Positions 1 through 8,736 of a stretch of DNA of 29,742 bases are shown piece after piece (within the stretch, counting starts at the first letter, position 1; each line of letters starts with the position of its first letter). The notes beneath the pieces were generated by a model. The model was given only the letters and a program-made list of their open reading frames with translations. It ran no database searches and was not told where the DNA came from. The translations under genes were made by a program, and so were the position numbers. This stretch comes from a virus. The stretch covers positions 12,349 to 42,090 of IMG/VR virus record IMGVR_UViG_3300030333_000465; one strand, written 5' to 3'.

Positions 1-691
1 CGGCATAATTAACACCACTAATAGCGTTAGCATCTCTAAGTTTTTTAATGCCTGATCTAAGGGCTTTAGATTGTGCGAGGTTAGCAGCCAGTTTGGTTGA
101 ACCGAGTCTTGTTCCTGCAGCAATAACACCTGCTCCTGTTAAAGGAGTCATCATTACTGAGAGTAGATGTATTGGATCTGTAACAAAATCAATAAAGCCA
201 TCGGCAGTAGCTTTTACCATGTTAGAGAAACTACCCACATCTGCCTTGTCAAAAGCAGACCTAAGAAAAGCGTAGTCTTGTTTTTGTTGGTCTGTCCATG
301 AACCAGAATTAAACCCTCTATACAAAGCACTAGAAACTCTATAGTCTGAGTCTCTTAAGTATTCAAAAATATCGTCATCTTCGTCCATAGATTTTAAGAA
401 ACGAGCTGCTACTTCTTGGAAAGTCTCATCGTCTTCTAAATCATCTAGAGTATAGGAAGGAGTGTCTACTACTGATGTAGACCTAGTTTCATAAGCATTT
501 TTAAGAGCTTCTTCTTGTGTGTTATAAATAGGCTCATCAGTTTCTGCACTAGGAGACGGAACATCTGCTAGTTTTCTAAAGTCTACTAAATCAGGAGATA
601 CATTAGATTCAGAAGAACTTGGAACATAAAAAGGGCTTTGCTTATCTTTCCTTGAAACCCAATCGTTTACAAAGTTTAAGTCAAAAGACAT
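1..691 (-). CDS. Large internal virion-type protein, N-terminal 230 residues (cut by window edge)
   Basis: The reading frame starts at the ATG complement at 689-691, after an AAAGGA ribosome site, and stays open to the left edge, so only about 230 residues are seen. The N-terminus is polar and acidic. At about residues 115-160 there is a stretch containing FEYLRDSDYRVSSALYRGF, and then a more hydrophobic part (about residues 180-210) with small residues and Gly. I know no catalytic motif in this part. Its place at the end of the late block, after four other internal-virion-like genes, and its style resemble the very large ejected core proteins of podoviruses, whose N-terminus can carry a muralytic domain. 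The function is inferred from position, not from a recognised domain. Confidence 0.7.
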   Translation of the reverse strand, partial: MSFDLNFVNDWVSRKDKQSPFYVPSSSESNVSPDLVDFRKLADVPSPSAETDEPIYNTQEEALKNAYETRSTSVVDTPSYTLDDLEDDETFQEVAARFLKSMDEDDDIFEYLRDSDYRVSSALYRGFNSGSWTDQQKQDYAFLRSAFDKADVGSFSNMVKATADGFIDFVTDPIHLLSVMMTPLTGAGVIAAGTRLGSTKLAANLAQSKALRSGIKKLRDANAISGVNYA

Positions 692-703
692 ATATGTTTT
701 CCT

Positions 704-2641
704 TTAATCTATTTCTTTAAATTTACTTCTTAATCCGTACTGACCTTTAGACGCTAAGAAACCAAAATGTTTATCTATATCATTACCAAATAATCTTTGC
801 TGTAACTGAGCAGCTCTGTTTCCTTCTGATAGTTGACCATAAAGTTGAAAATGACTAGCTTGTTTTGCCCATAAAGGTTTCCACTCTTCGTATCCTTTTA
901 TAAACTCAGGAATAGAGCCGAACTGATCTGCAGCTATGTTGTCTATTAAACTTTTAAGTAAAGCTTCTTTTTGATCAGGACTAGCTTCGCTTTGTTGAAT
1001 TTCATCTACTTCTAAAAATAAAATATTGTTCTTTTGCTTTTGACTTAGATATTGCCATCCTGAACCTCTAGAATATCCTCCTGATTCAAATTCTAAAGCA
1101 GGTTTAAGTAAAGCTTTAACTCTGTTAGAATCGTAAGTATATCCATCAATATTAAAAGCGTCAAAAAATGTTTGTTTAAATCCGCTACCTCCAAACTTTT
1201 CAACAGCTCCTGCTCTTAAAGCAACTAACAAAGAAAATTTAGCTCTTTGATCTGCATAAGCAGGTTTTCTTATGTTGACTGCAAACTCTTTAACTCTGTT
1301 TCTAACATATTTTTCATAAGCATCAGTGCCTGCGTCTAGTCCTTGTCTTAAAGCTTCTGTGTGTGCTGATGACATATACAGTTGCTCTGCAAATTGTTGT
1401 TCTTTTTCTTCTGAAAGTCTTAAATAAATTCCTGCTGCATCTTGTGTTAAAGGTCTTGCTGCAATAGACTCTGGTGTTACTGTTCCTTTATTTTCATCAA
1501 AAATACTAGAATCCATTTCTTGTATTATTTCTTCCATGTCATCTGAAATAGCTAGAGCAGTTACAAACTCACCTAAATGAGGACTATTGTAATTTCCATC
1601 ATCTATATCACCTTCATTAATTATAGCACTTTTAATATTTGTAACTGCCATACCTTCTTTAGTGTCTGTATTATCTCCATTAGATGCTACAGCACTACTA
1701 TAATCTTCAGAAGAGTTAGCAACAATAGCGTCTTGTATAATAGGAATAATGTCTGTTTGTATTTTAGTAGCATCGAGCATCATTTGAAGAGTACCTTCAC
1801 CTAAGATACGATCTTCATCTTCTGCTCCTATTTTTTTAAATATATTTACAGATCCTTTTTTTCCAATACCTGTAAAATTAAGAAAATTATCAAGATTAAA
1901 AACACCGTCACTGTTTTGTAATTTACCTAAGTAATCAGCATACATTCTTTTTGTAGAAGCTTCAAAAGCTTCTGGTGTTAAATTAAAAGCAGTAGCAATT
2001 TTTTCTTCTTCTGTGCTTCCTTGAAACAGATCACTTCCTTTATATACTTTTTTTCCGTCTTTATCAACAATAGTATCATCACCAAACATTCTTCGTGAAA
2101 CACTTTCTAAACGACTAGATCCTTTATCGTCTTTTTTAAGTAGCTCTTCTAAAATATTTCTAGTAGCTCTGGTTTCTAATGAATCTACAAGCGTTGCAGG
2201 AAGTTCATTATATCTTTGCTCATTAAATCTAGATTTCATTTGCTCAGTTATTAAAGGTCTTAAAACTGATTTAGTATTATCAAAAACAGTAGGATCTGCT
2301 AAAATTTCTTCATAGCTTTTACCTCTTGTCATTTGCTCTAAAGAAGCTATAGTTTTTACAGCATTAGTTCTAGATTTAACATTTCCTAAACTAAAAGCTT
2401 GAGTATTTTCTAACTCTTGCGCTCTTTTAGCAGTCTGTCCTCTGTACATAGAAGCTCCAAAAGAAAGCAAACCTAAAGCTCCCATCATTTGCTGTTGCCT
2501 TTTATTTTTTTTCTCAACTCTAGAAGCATCAGCTTGTTTTTGTGCTAACAACGACTGACCTACAGATTCAAAACCACTACCACTGGTAGCAGCATTTACA
2601 TCTAAATTCATCATTGCTTTTTGAGGTGGTATGTATGCCAT
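704..2641 (-). CDS. Putative internal virion protein, 645 aa
   Basis: This long open frame starts 1 bp from the stop of the upstream gene, in the same leftward operon. No family motif was recognised. Near the N-terminus a charged segment (residues about 42-50, VEKKNKRQQQ) is followed by a short hydrophobic, small-residue stretch (MMGALGLLSFGASMYRG, about 51-67) that could insert in or lie on a membrane. The rest is mixed, mostly helical-looking and charged, with a KDGKKVYKG turn near residue 195. Location between other internal-virion-type genes and the lack of enzyme motifs suggest a structural protein carried in the head and ejected with DNA. This is inferred from context; detection by virion proteomics is untested. 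Confidence 0.6.
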   Translation of the reverse strand: MAYIPPQKAMMNLDVNAATSGSGFESVGQSLLAQKQADASRVEKKNKRQQQMMGALGLLSFGASMYRGQTAKRAQELENTQAFSLGNVKSRTNAVKTIASLEQMTRGKSYEEILADPTVFDNTKSVLRPLITEQMKSRFNEQRYNELPATLVDSLETRATRNILEELLKKDDKGSSRLESVSRRMFGDDTIVDKDGKKVYKGSDLFQGSTEEEKIATAFNLTPEAFEASTKRMYADYLGKLQNSDGVFNLDNFLNFTGIGKKGSVNIFKKIGAEDEDRILGEGTLQMMLDATKIQTDIIPIIQDAIVANSSEDYSSAVASNGDNTDTKEGMAVTNIKSAIINEGDIDDGNYNSPHLGEFVTALAISDDMEEIIQEMDSSIFDENKGTVTPESIAARPLTQDAAGIYLRLSEEKEQQFAEQLYMSSAHTEALRQGLDAGTDAYEKYVRNRVKEFAVNIRKPAYADQRAKFSLLVALRAGAVEKFGGSGFKQTFFDAFNIDGYTYDSNRVKALLKPALEFESGGYSRGSGWQYLSQKQKNNILFLEVDEIQQSEASPDQKEALLKSLIDNIAADQFGSIPEFIKGYEEWKPLWAKQASHFQLYGQLSEGNRAAQLQQRLFGNDIDKHFGFLASKGQYGLRSKFKEID

Positions 2642-2642
2642 G

Positions 2643-3233
2643 TTATTCTCCTGCTGCTAATAAGCTAGGTTGTTGCTCTGTTTCTCTAGCTAATAAACTT
2701 TGTAATTGTTCTGGTTCTATATCATCTAATCTTTCTTTTATATCAGAAGGTAAAGACTCTTCTCTAAGATTCTTAGGTTTTAAATCTTGAAAACTTAAAG
2801 ACTCTATTTCTTCTGCTACTTCGTCTTCTTCTTCTGGTGCAGCGTCTGCCATTTCATCTTCGTCTTCATAAACTACAGGATCTATTCCTGCTTTTTCAGC
2901 TAGAGCAATAAGGATATACATTACTGGCTCTAGTAACAAAGCCATTAATTGAGGAAGATATTTACCAGACTTGTAACCTTCTGTAAGGACTGTGCTTGCT
3001 ATTACCGATACAGGAACTTGATTGTCTAACAAAGTTAAAACACTTGGAAGCTTTTCAGGATCTGTAAGATACATAAATGTATCAGCTATACCTTCATCTA
3101 GGTCTACAATTTGTGGAGGAGTTTCCCACGGATTTCTAGAATCAACAGGCTCTGTAAGAGACTGTCCGGGAATTGGACCTGTGCCTAATGCTCCTGTTTG
3201 TATTAACTCTTCTCTTGTTATAGGTTGTTCCAT
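2643..3233 (-). CDS. Acidic virion-associated hypothetical protein, 196 aa
   Basis: I do not recognise this protein. It has Pro/Gly-rich N-terminal residues, a central hydrophobic helix (about residues 95-115, including QLMALLLEPVMYILIALAEKA), and a very acidic linker (YEDEDEMADAAPEEEDEVAEE, about 122-142). The C-terminal part is charged and helical. It sits 3 bp downstream of the basic 488-aa gene and 1 bp upstream of the 645-aa gene, so the three are almost certainly co-translated. The strong negative charge beside a strongly positive neighbour suggests they may bind each other in the particle, but that is inference only. Confidence 0.6.
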   Translation of the reverse strand: MEQPITREELIQTGALGTGPIPGQSLTEPVDSRNPWETPPQIVDLDEGIADTFMYLTDPEKLPSVLTLLDNQVPVSVIASTVLTEGYKSGKYLPQLMALLLEPVMYILIALAEKAGIDPVVYEDEDEMADAAPEEEDEVAEEIESLSFQDLKPKNLREESLPSDIKERLDDIEPEQLQSLLARETEQQPSLLAAGE

Positions 3234-3236
3234 TTT

Positions 3237-4703
3237 TTATCTCCCATATCCTGTAGCTAAAAATGAAGGAAGGTTTCCTCCGTATCCTGTATTTTCATAA
3301 TTATTGTAAGCGTCTATTTGAGCAAATCCTAAACCGGGAACTCTAGATATTGCTTGCATAAACATACTACCAGTATCTAAAGGATCATTTGAAGTTACTG
3401 CTTGTTTATTATATGGAGCATAAGTGTTTATTCCTTGAGGAGTAAAATTACTATCAGGACTTATCAAATCTACTATTTGATTTTGTATTCCTTTTTGTAC
3501 TCCTTTAGCTCCTACATCAGTAAGGTTGTCTTGACTAAATGCTTTAGTAGCTAATGATCTAAAGAATCCGGGATCTGACTCAGGAGTAACAATAGTCATA
3601 TCTTTAACAGCGTCCATGCCTGTTTTACCTGACTCTAATAAATCAGCATCTTGTTTAAAGTAAGCACCAGAGCTTGCATCTCTAGCATATCCTTTATAAG
3701 CACTTTCAAAAGTAACATCATCACCAAACATAGCTTGATATTGTCTATTAAGTTCTAAAGTTGCTTCATCAGGAGTCATTCCTTGTCTAATTAATTTTTC
3801 ATAATCAGACTGTACTTTGTACATTCCTTCGTCAACATTAAACTCTAAGTCTACTGTTTGTCCTTCTAGCCTTGCTCGTCTTACTTGTCCTATAACTTCT
3901 TTTTCAGAAGGTATGACATTGTATTCTGCTTGAGGTGTAAGTTCAGGAACTTCTACTACAGTTCCGTCTGATGTTATAGTTCTTTTTACAGATACGTCAT
4001 CGTTTAGTTCTAAGAATCTATCTGCTTCCATGTTATTTCTTTTTAAGAAATCATCAAAACTTTCATTTTTTCTAAGAGTATCAGTCTTACCAAAAGTTCC
4101 TGTTTCACTTAACTGACCTCCTTCGTTTAACATAGACTGGTAAAATTCTTTACCTTGTGTATTTATACTTTTAAACTGAGCATAGCTGTCAGACTGTTTC
4201 CATATTTCAAAATCTTTTAGACTTGCATCTGGACCTGCTATATTTTGAAACTCTTTAAACTCTAAACTGGCTTCTGAGTATAAAGCAGTAGGATCTTGTA
4301 TTCCTAGTTGCTGTTTAGTCCAATCCATAGCACTATTAAAAGTTTTACTTATAGCTTCTGATATATTACTAACTCCGGGAATTTTAGAAAGTGTTCCTGT
4401 AATTGCATTTGTAACAGTAGAATAAACTTTACCTCCAAGTTTTCCTGCGTGGTATATTCCTTTCATAGCATATCCTGCAGCTTTAGCAAATACACTTGAA
4501 GAAGCAGTTAGTCCTGAAGCAAAAGTACCTAAGTTTGTCCACAAGACAGGTACATATGGCATAACAAACATCATAGCAATAGTTCCTAGTACACCTAGTT
4601 TACCTATTCCTTTGACTATTCCTTTTAAGCCTTTCTTAATCTTTCGACCAAGTTTTCTAATTCCTTTGCCTATCTTCCTGCCTAATTTTCTTAAAAATCC
4701 CAT
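3237..4703 (-). CDS. Membrane-active internal virion-type protein with cationic amphipathic N-terminus, 488 aa
   Basis: The first 37 residues are a run of Lys/Arg, Gly and Leu/Ile in short repeats (GRKIGK, GIRKLGRKIKKG, LKGIVKGIGK), a pattern like cationic amphipathic helices. A hydrophobic segment follows at about 38-58 (LGVLGTIAMMFVMPYVPVLW). A second Gly/Ala-rich stretch runs to about residue 110. The remaining 370 residues are polar and acidic, with no known catalytic motif. This layout fits a protein stored in the head that enters or crosses the host membrane during DNA ejection. It lies between two other internal-virion-like genes in the leftward late operon. The membrane activity is a prediction from sequence character. 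Confidence 0.65.
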   Translation of the reverse strand: MGFLRKLGRKIGKGIRKLGRKIKKGLKGIVKGIGKLGVLGTIAMMFVMPYVPVLWTNLGTFASGLTASSSVFAKAAGYAMKGIYHAGKLGGKVYSTVTNAITGTLSKIPGVSNISEAISKTFNSAMDWTKQQLGIQDPTALYSEASLEFKEFQNIAGPDASLKDFEIWKQSDSYAQFKSINTQGKEFYQSMLNEGGQLSETGTFGKTDTLRKNESFDDFLKRNNMEADRFLELNDDVSVKRTITSDGTVVEVPELTPQAEYNVIPSEKEVIGQVRRARLEGQTVDLEFNVDEGMYKVQSDYEKLIRQGMTPDEATLELNRQYQAMFGDDVTFESAYKGYARDASSGAYFKQDADLLESGKTGMDAVKDMTIVTPESDPGFFRSLATKAFSQDNLTDVGAKGVQKGIQNQIVDLISPDSNFTPQGINTYAPYNKQAVTSNDPLDTGSMFMQAISRVPGLGFAQIDAYNNYENTGYGGNLPSFLATGYGR

Positions 4704-4718
4704 TCTGTAACTCCGTAA

Positions 4719-7484
4719 TTATGATAAAATATTTCCAAAAGCTTCCATGACTGATGCCCAGTTTGCGTCATTAGCTCTGTAAGTTGTAGATCCTAGAGCT
4801 GCTGCATATACTTGAGCAAGTCTTTCTCTTTCGTTGTTTGCAAATGTAGCGTCAAACTGTGCTTCGTCTCTAAGTTCTTGAGCTAAGAACGCAAGCTGCT
4901 GTGTTGTAAGTGTCATAGCATTTTGTGCATTCAAAGTTATAGCAGCATTTTTAGCTGCTGTGTCTGCTGTATTTGCTTTACGCATAAACTCTACGTTAGC
5001 TTGTTCTATTGCTGTCGCATTTTGTGCATTAAACTGATCTCTTAAAAATTGTTTCTGTGCTTTAGACTCACTAACTTGCGTAGCTATTTGTGCGTTGAAC
5101 TTAGCAACATCTGCTTCTCTTCCTACTCTTCTAGCTTCTGCAGCATTTTCGTTTGCAGCATTAAACTGTTTCATAGCGTTCATGCTTGCAACATTTTGCT
5201 GATTTATTTGCGCACCTAAATTTGTTAAAAACTGATTAGTTTGATTTTCAGATGTAGCATTAAACTGTCTAGCAGCATTTTCAGAAGCTTGATTACTTAG
5301 TAATCTTTGTTGTGTTAGCTGATCTTTTAATACTAAAGCTTGCTGTTCATTAGTTAAATTAGTCATATCCATTTGTAAAAATGACTGTGCGTTCTGAGCA
5401 GCTACTCTAGTTCTTTGATCTACTGCTGCTAAATCTAAAGAAGCAAGAGCTGTAGCTTGTTGCATAATACTTTGTTGTTCAGCAGTCATGTTAGTAATAT
5501 CTGCTGTAGCCATTAGTTTACTGTTAGCTAACTCTACTTGTTGCGCTGTAGTAAACTTAGTAAGGTCCATTTTAGAAACCATTGTTGCATTTTCTATAGC
5601 TCTTTGTTGGTCTACATTAAGCTGTGCTAAATTCATTTGTTGTGCTAACTCAGAACTTTTTAAGTTAGTTTGCATGCGAGCATTTAAGTTAGCTAATTCT
5701 GTAGCTTGAGCAGCACTAAGATTTTCAGAGCTTGCTTGGTTTTGTGCAGTTAAGTTAGCTAGTTGTATTTGTTGTTCTGTAGATAAATTAGCCCTTCGCA
5801 TTTCTTGTGTAAATGCAGCATTCTTAGCCATAAAATCAGCAGCAGTATTATATTGAGTTAATCTAGCTTGTTGTTCTGCAGACATGTTTTCTCTGTTTGT
5901 AGAATCCATTATCTGTAATTCAGCTAACTCTAACTGTGCTTCAATGCCTAACTCTTGTAAATTTAAAGCTTGTTGATTTGCAGCATTAGTTGTAGTAGCC
6001 TGCTGTAAGTTTTGTAGGTTTTGAAGTCTTGTTTGTTGTTGTTGTGTAGCTGTAGCAAGAGTAGCTTCTTGTCTAAACTGACCTTGCTGTACTCTTAACT
6101 GTTGTGCAAGTTGTGCTGTTTGACTTCCTGCAGCTTGACGGTTAGCTAAGTTCTGCATCCGTAACTGTTGTTCTTGTTGAGCTTCAAGTATGTTAGCTTG
6201 TTGTTCATTACTGAGATTTTGAGCAGCTCTTGCCTGTAAAGCTTGTGCGTTACTTTGTGCCATAGGTAAAGCACTTTGTATGATAGCATTAAAGAGTGCA
6301 TCTCTTCCTACAGTAGAAACTTCTAAACCTCTTGAAGCTAAGTTTTGTTGTATTGTATCAACAGCAGGTTTAGCCCAAGTAGGAATTTCACCATCTTGTA
6401 GCCCTCCAACTAATGACTCCATTTGAGAACTGACTAATGCTTCTGTAGGTAAAGCTGCAACTGCTGCTTGTACATCTACATCTTCACTTGCTATAGCAGC
6501 TTCAACACTAGCAGGATCTTCAACAATAGCTGATGAAATACTTTCAGGTATGTTTGCAGTTTGAGCCAACATACTAGCTGCATCACCTTTTGCTGCTGTA
6601 CCAGTTACTGCCTGTCTTTGTGCAGCTTCAAATCCTATACTGTTTATAATTTGTGCTTCTGAAGCTGTAGGAGCTGTACCAGTTATAGCTGCTCTTGTTT
6701 GTTTTTCTGCAGCTATTGAAGGAGATAGTTGTGCAGCTACTCCTATAACTTCAGGAACAAAAGCTCCTGCAGATATAACAGCTTCTACATTATCAGCTTT
6801 AGAAGATTCTATAGCTTGTGCGCTTATTTGAGCAGCTACGTTGTCTCCTGATAAAGTTCGTATTTCTTCTACTTGGGCAAGTGCTTGAGGAGATAGTTCA
6901 CCAACAGCTCCTGTAGTTGAGGTCATAGGACCTGCTTGAGCTGCTGTCATTGTAGCAGCATCGTAAGCTGTAGGTGCGTCTGCTTGTGCTGCAGTAGCAG
7001 AAGAAACTGTTTCAGGAGTTCCTGCGCCTGCTAATGAAGCTTCAGGATTTATTGTAGGCGCACCCATTTGACCAAACGTAGGATCTACAGTTAAATTTCT
7101 ATCTGCTCTTATGCCTACTCTATTGGCTGATCCTTGACTACCTATATTTACAACTTCAGCAGGATCTATTCTAGCTATACCTGTATCCTCACCTGTACCT
7201 ATTTGTCCTAAACTAAAATCTTCTATTTTAGGACCAGTTCTTTCTATTCGTTGTAATCTTTCAGAAGCTACTCGTTGTTTTGCAGCTTGATCTTCTTCTG
7301 TATTTCCTTGAACATCAGTAGTATTGCCAGTATGTCTAGGATCATTTTGCCATTGTTCTAAAGCTATTTCATACTCACCAGTTGAGTTATAGTCTCTACG
7401 AACAGGTCTACCTCCATGTTTCAAAGTAACTCTGCCACCTTTACGATAGTCTTCTCTTTTCTTTTTATATCTTTTCCTTGCCAT
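4719..7484 (-). CDS. Gln/Ala/Asn-rich repetitive internal virion-type protein, 921 aa
   Basis: The N-terminus is very basic (MARKRYKKKREDYRKGGRV). Residues about 120-360 are Ala-rich with low complexity. From about 400 to 860 the protein is a long series of degenerate repeats of the type NLTAQNQ, NLSAAQATELANLN, MTAEQQS and NLTNEQQALVL, rich in Gln, Asn, Ala and Leu, as expected for an extended helical rod or coiled coil. No enzyme motif was seen. The C-terminus ends in an ordinary mixed segment (residues about 880-921). Proteins of this style occur beside the internal core genes of marine podoviruses. A role in the internal core or as an ejected DNA-conduit component is inferred. Confidence 0.65.
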   Translation of the reverse strand: MARKRYKKKREDYRKGGRVTLKHGGRPVRRDYNSTGEYEIALEQWQNDPRHTGNTTDVQGNTEEDQAAKQRVASERLQRIERTGPKIEDFSLGQIGTGEDTGIARIDPAEVVNIGSQGSANRVGIRADRNLTVDPTFGQMGAPTINPEASLAGAGTPETVSSATAAQADAPTAYDAATMTAAQAGPMTSTTGAVGELSPQALAQVEEIRTLSGDNVAAQISAQAIESSKADNVEAVISAGAFVPEVIGVAAQLSPSIAAEKQTRAAITGTAPTASEAQIINSIGFEAAQRQAVTGTAAKGDAASMLAQTANIPESISSAIVEDPASVEAAIASEDVDVQAAVAALPTEALVSSQMESLVGGLQDGEIPTWAKPAVDTIQQNLASRGLEVSTVGRDALFNAIIQSALPMAQSNAQALQARAAQNLSNEQQANILEAQQEQQLRMQNLANRQAAGSQTAQLAQQLRVQQGQFRQEATLATATQQQQTRLQNLQNLQQATTTNAANQQALNLQELGIEAQLELAELQIMDSTNRENMSAEQQARLTQYNTAADFMAKNAAFTQEMRRANLSTEQQIQLANLTAQNQASSENLSAAQATELANLNARMQTNLKSSELAQQMNLAQLNVDQQRAIENATMVSKMDLTKFTTAQQVELANSKLMATADITNMTAEQQSIMQQATALASLDLAAVDQRTRVAAQNAQSFLQMDMTNLTNEQQALVLKDQLTQQRLLSNQASENAARQFNATSENQTNQFLTNLGAQINQQNVASMNAMKQFNAANENAAEARRVGREADVAKFNAQIATQVSESKAQKQFLRDQFNAQNATAIEQANVEFMRKANTADTAAKNAAITLNAQNAMTLTTQQLAFLAQELRDEAQFDATFANNERERLAQVYAAALGSTTYRANDANWASVMEAFGNILS

Positions 7485-7492
7485 AGTAATTC

Positions 7493-7732
7493 CTAATTAG
7501 TTTTAACCTCAAAAAGCTTGTCAAGTTTTGCTTCAAGTTTATTTAACATACGAATAACACGATCCGTACTTGTTTCCATTTCGTCTTTAGTAACATAGTT
7601 TTTAGCGACTTCTTCTCTAGTCTTGTTTAGAAGTACATCAATTCTTTTAAGCTCTATGAAGTTCTGTCGTATACTGTAAACTATTGGAGCTATAACAATA
7701 GTGAGTAATAAATTCCACATTTCTAAATCCAT
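7493..7732 (-). CDS. Small membrane-anchored coiled-coil protein, 79 aa
   Basis: There is one membrane segment at about residues 5-21 (MWNLLLTIVIAPIVYSI) at the very N-terminus, followed by a charged helical region with heptad spacing (residues about 27-75, including ELKRIDVLLNKTREEVAKN and IRMLNKLEAKLDKLFEV). The expected topology is an N-terminal anchor with a soluble coiled-coil tail. It lies between the oxygenase-like gene and the 921-aa protein, 8 bp from the latter. Such small proteins in late operons are often lysis accessory factors (holin- or spanin-like), but no diagnostic motif is visible and no endolysin is present in the window, so this is only a possibility. Confidence 0.65.
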   Translation of the reverse strand: MDLEMWNLLLTIVIAPIVYSIRQNFIELKRIDVLLNKTREEVAKNYVTKDEMETSTDRVIRMLNKLEAKLDKLFEVKTN

Positions 7733-7733
7733 A

Positions 7734-8417
7734 TTATACTACCTGCATATCCCAACAATTTAAATTAGCTGCTACTGTTCTACGTTCACCTTCACCTTGA
7801 AAAGGATAGACCATATGTTGTAACCAACTTGGGAACATATAAAGCTTTCCTACCTGTGGTTGTATTACAAAGCTTTGTGGAGGTTTTAAAATATCCACAT
7901 CTGTAACGTGTTGCTGTCCATAATTAAAAGCTAAATATCCATCACAATGACCACTAGAGTTATATAAATTATATTCAGATGTTCCTGCTGTAGGTTGATC
8001 TAATATTTGCTGTGGTACTTTTGTCCAAGTTGTGCAAGAAATACCCATCATTGTTTTAGTTCCGTGACTATGTATTGGGTTGTAGTCTCTTTCGTAACTG
8101 TGTACTGACCAAAGCTCATCCATTTCTACACGCTTGTTAGTTTTGTAAGCTGCACCAGTAGCTTTAGAAAAATGATTAATATATTCAGCTCCTAGTCCAC
8201 ACAACATATTAGTAAACTCTACAACTTTTTCATCATTATGATTCATTAACAGTTGTTGTCCGTGTTGTATCTGTCCAACAAGTGTGCTTGCTAGTGACTT
8301 ACGACCTTTTTCTTTTAGATAAGCATCTAAGTAGGTATTGAGATCTGTCACCATCTCTTCTGGTATGTCGTGTTCTAATACAAAAACACTAGGCATACCG
8401 TGCATTTGAGTAGCCAT
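7734..8417 (-). CDS. 2-oxoglutarate/Fe(II) dioxygenase-like protein, 227 aa
   Basis: Residues 113-118 read NPIHSH, giving the paired histidines H116 and H118. Near the C-terminus GKLYMFPSWLQHMVYPF (residues 190-206) places a third histidine at H201, followed by an arginine pair (R212/R213) ahead of the AANLN strand. This matches the pattern of phage-encoded double-stranded beta-helix 2OG-Fe(II) oxygenases: an HxH(D) facial metal site, a distal His after FPS, and an Arg that binds 2-oxoglutarate. The family hydroxylates proteins or small molecules; the substrate here is unknown. It lies among tail genes, 1 bp from the preceding small gene. The match is by motif, without a database search. Confidence 0.75.
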   Translation of the reverse strand: MATQMHGMPSVFVLEHDIPEEMVTDLNTYLDAYLKEKGRKSLASTLVGQIQHGQQLLMNHNDEKVVEFTNMLCGLGAEYINHFSKATGAAYKTNKRVEMDELWSVHSYERDYNPIHSHGTKTMMGISCTTWTKVPQQILDQPTAGTSEYNLYNSSGHCDGYLAFNYGQQHVTDVDILKPPQSFVIQPQVGKLYMFPSWLQHMVYPFQGEGERRTVAANLNCWDMQVV

Positions 8418-8418
8418 A

Positions 8419-8736
8419 TTAACTAGGTACTGAAAATGATTTGTCTGGTACAGGAGTTGTAGTTGGATTAGTAATAACTGAATCTACTTGACTAGCAAAT
8501 ACCGCATCCCAATGTGAAACAGGACAAAGTGCTGTCAAATCAGCTTTACTAAAAGTTCCTTTTGCTGCTGCGGTAAAATCACCATCGGCTGCTACTGCTC
8601 TGTGACTAAAAGTATTAGTATAGTAGGTTGCATCACCTTCGCTATCGTTCTCGTACTTTATCTCTAAATCCCATTCTTGCGCTTTACCTGATGTTTCATA
8701 AGGTGTAGCTTTCGTCATTGTTTTTGTTACTGCCAT
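8419..8736 (-). CDS. Small tail-fibre-adjacent hypothetical protein, 105 aa
   Basis: I do not recognise this protein. It has an N-terminal Thr-rich stretch (MAVTKTMTKATPYETSGKAQ) followed by a segment that looks beta-rich (EWDLEIKYENDSEGDATYY) and a Pro/Thr-rich C-terminal tail. It starts directly at the stop of the tail-fibre gene and ends 1 bp before the oxygenase-like gene, so it is co-translated with both. Position suggests a tail or fibre accessory such as an assembly factor, but no sequence motif supports this. Confidence 0.55.
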   Translation of the reverse strand: MAVTKTMTKATPYETSGKAQEWDLEIKYENDSEGDATYYTNTFSHRAVAADGDFTAAAKGTFSKADLTALCPVSHWDAVFASQVDSVITNPTTTPVPDKSFSVPS

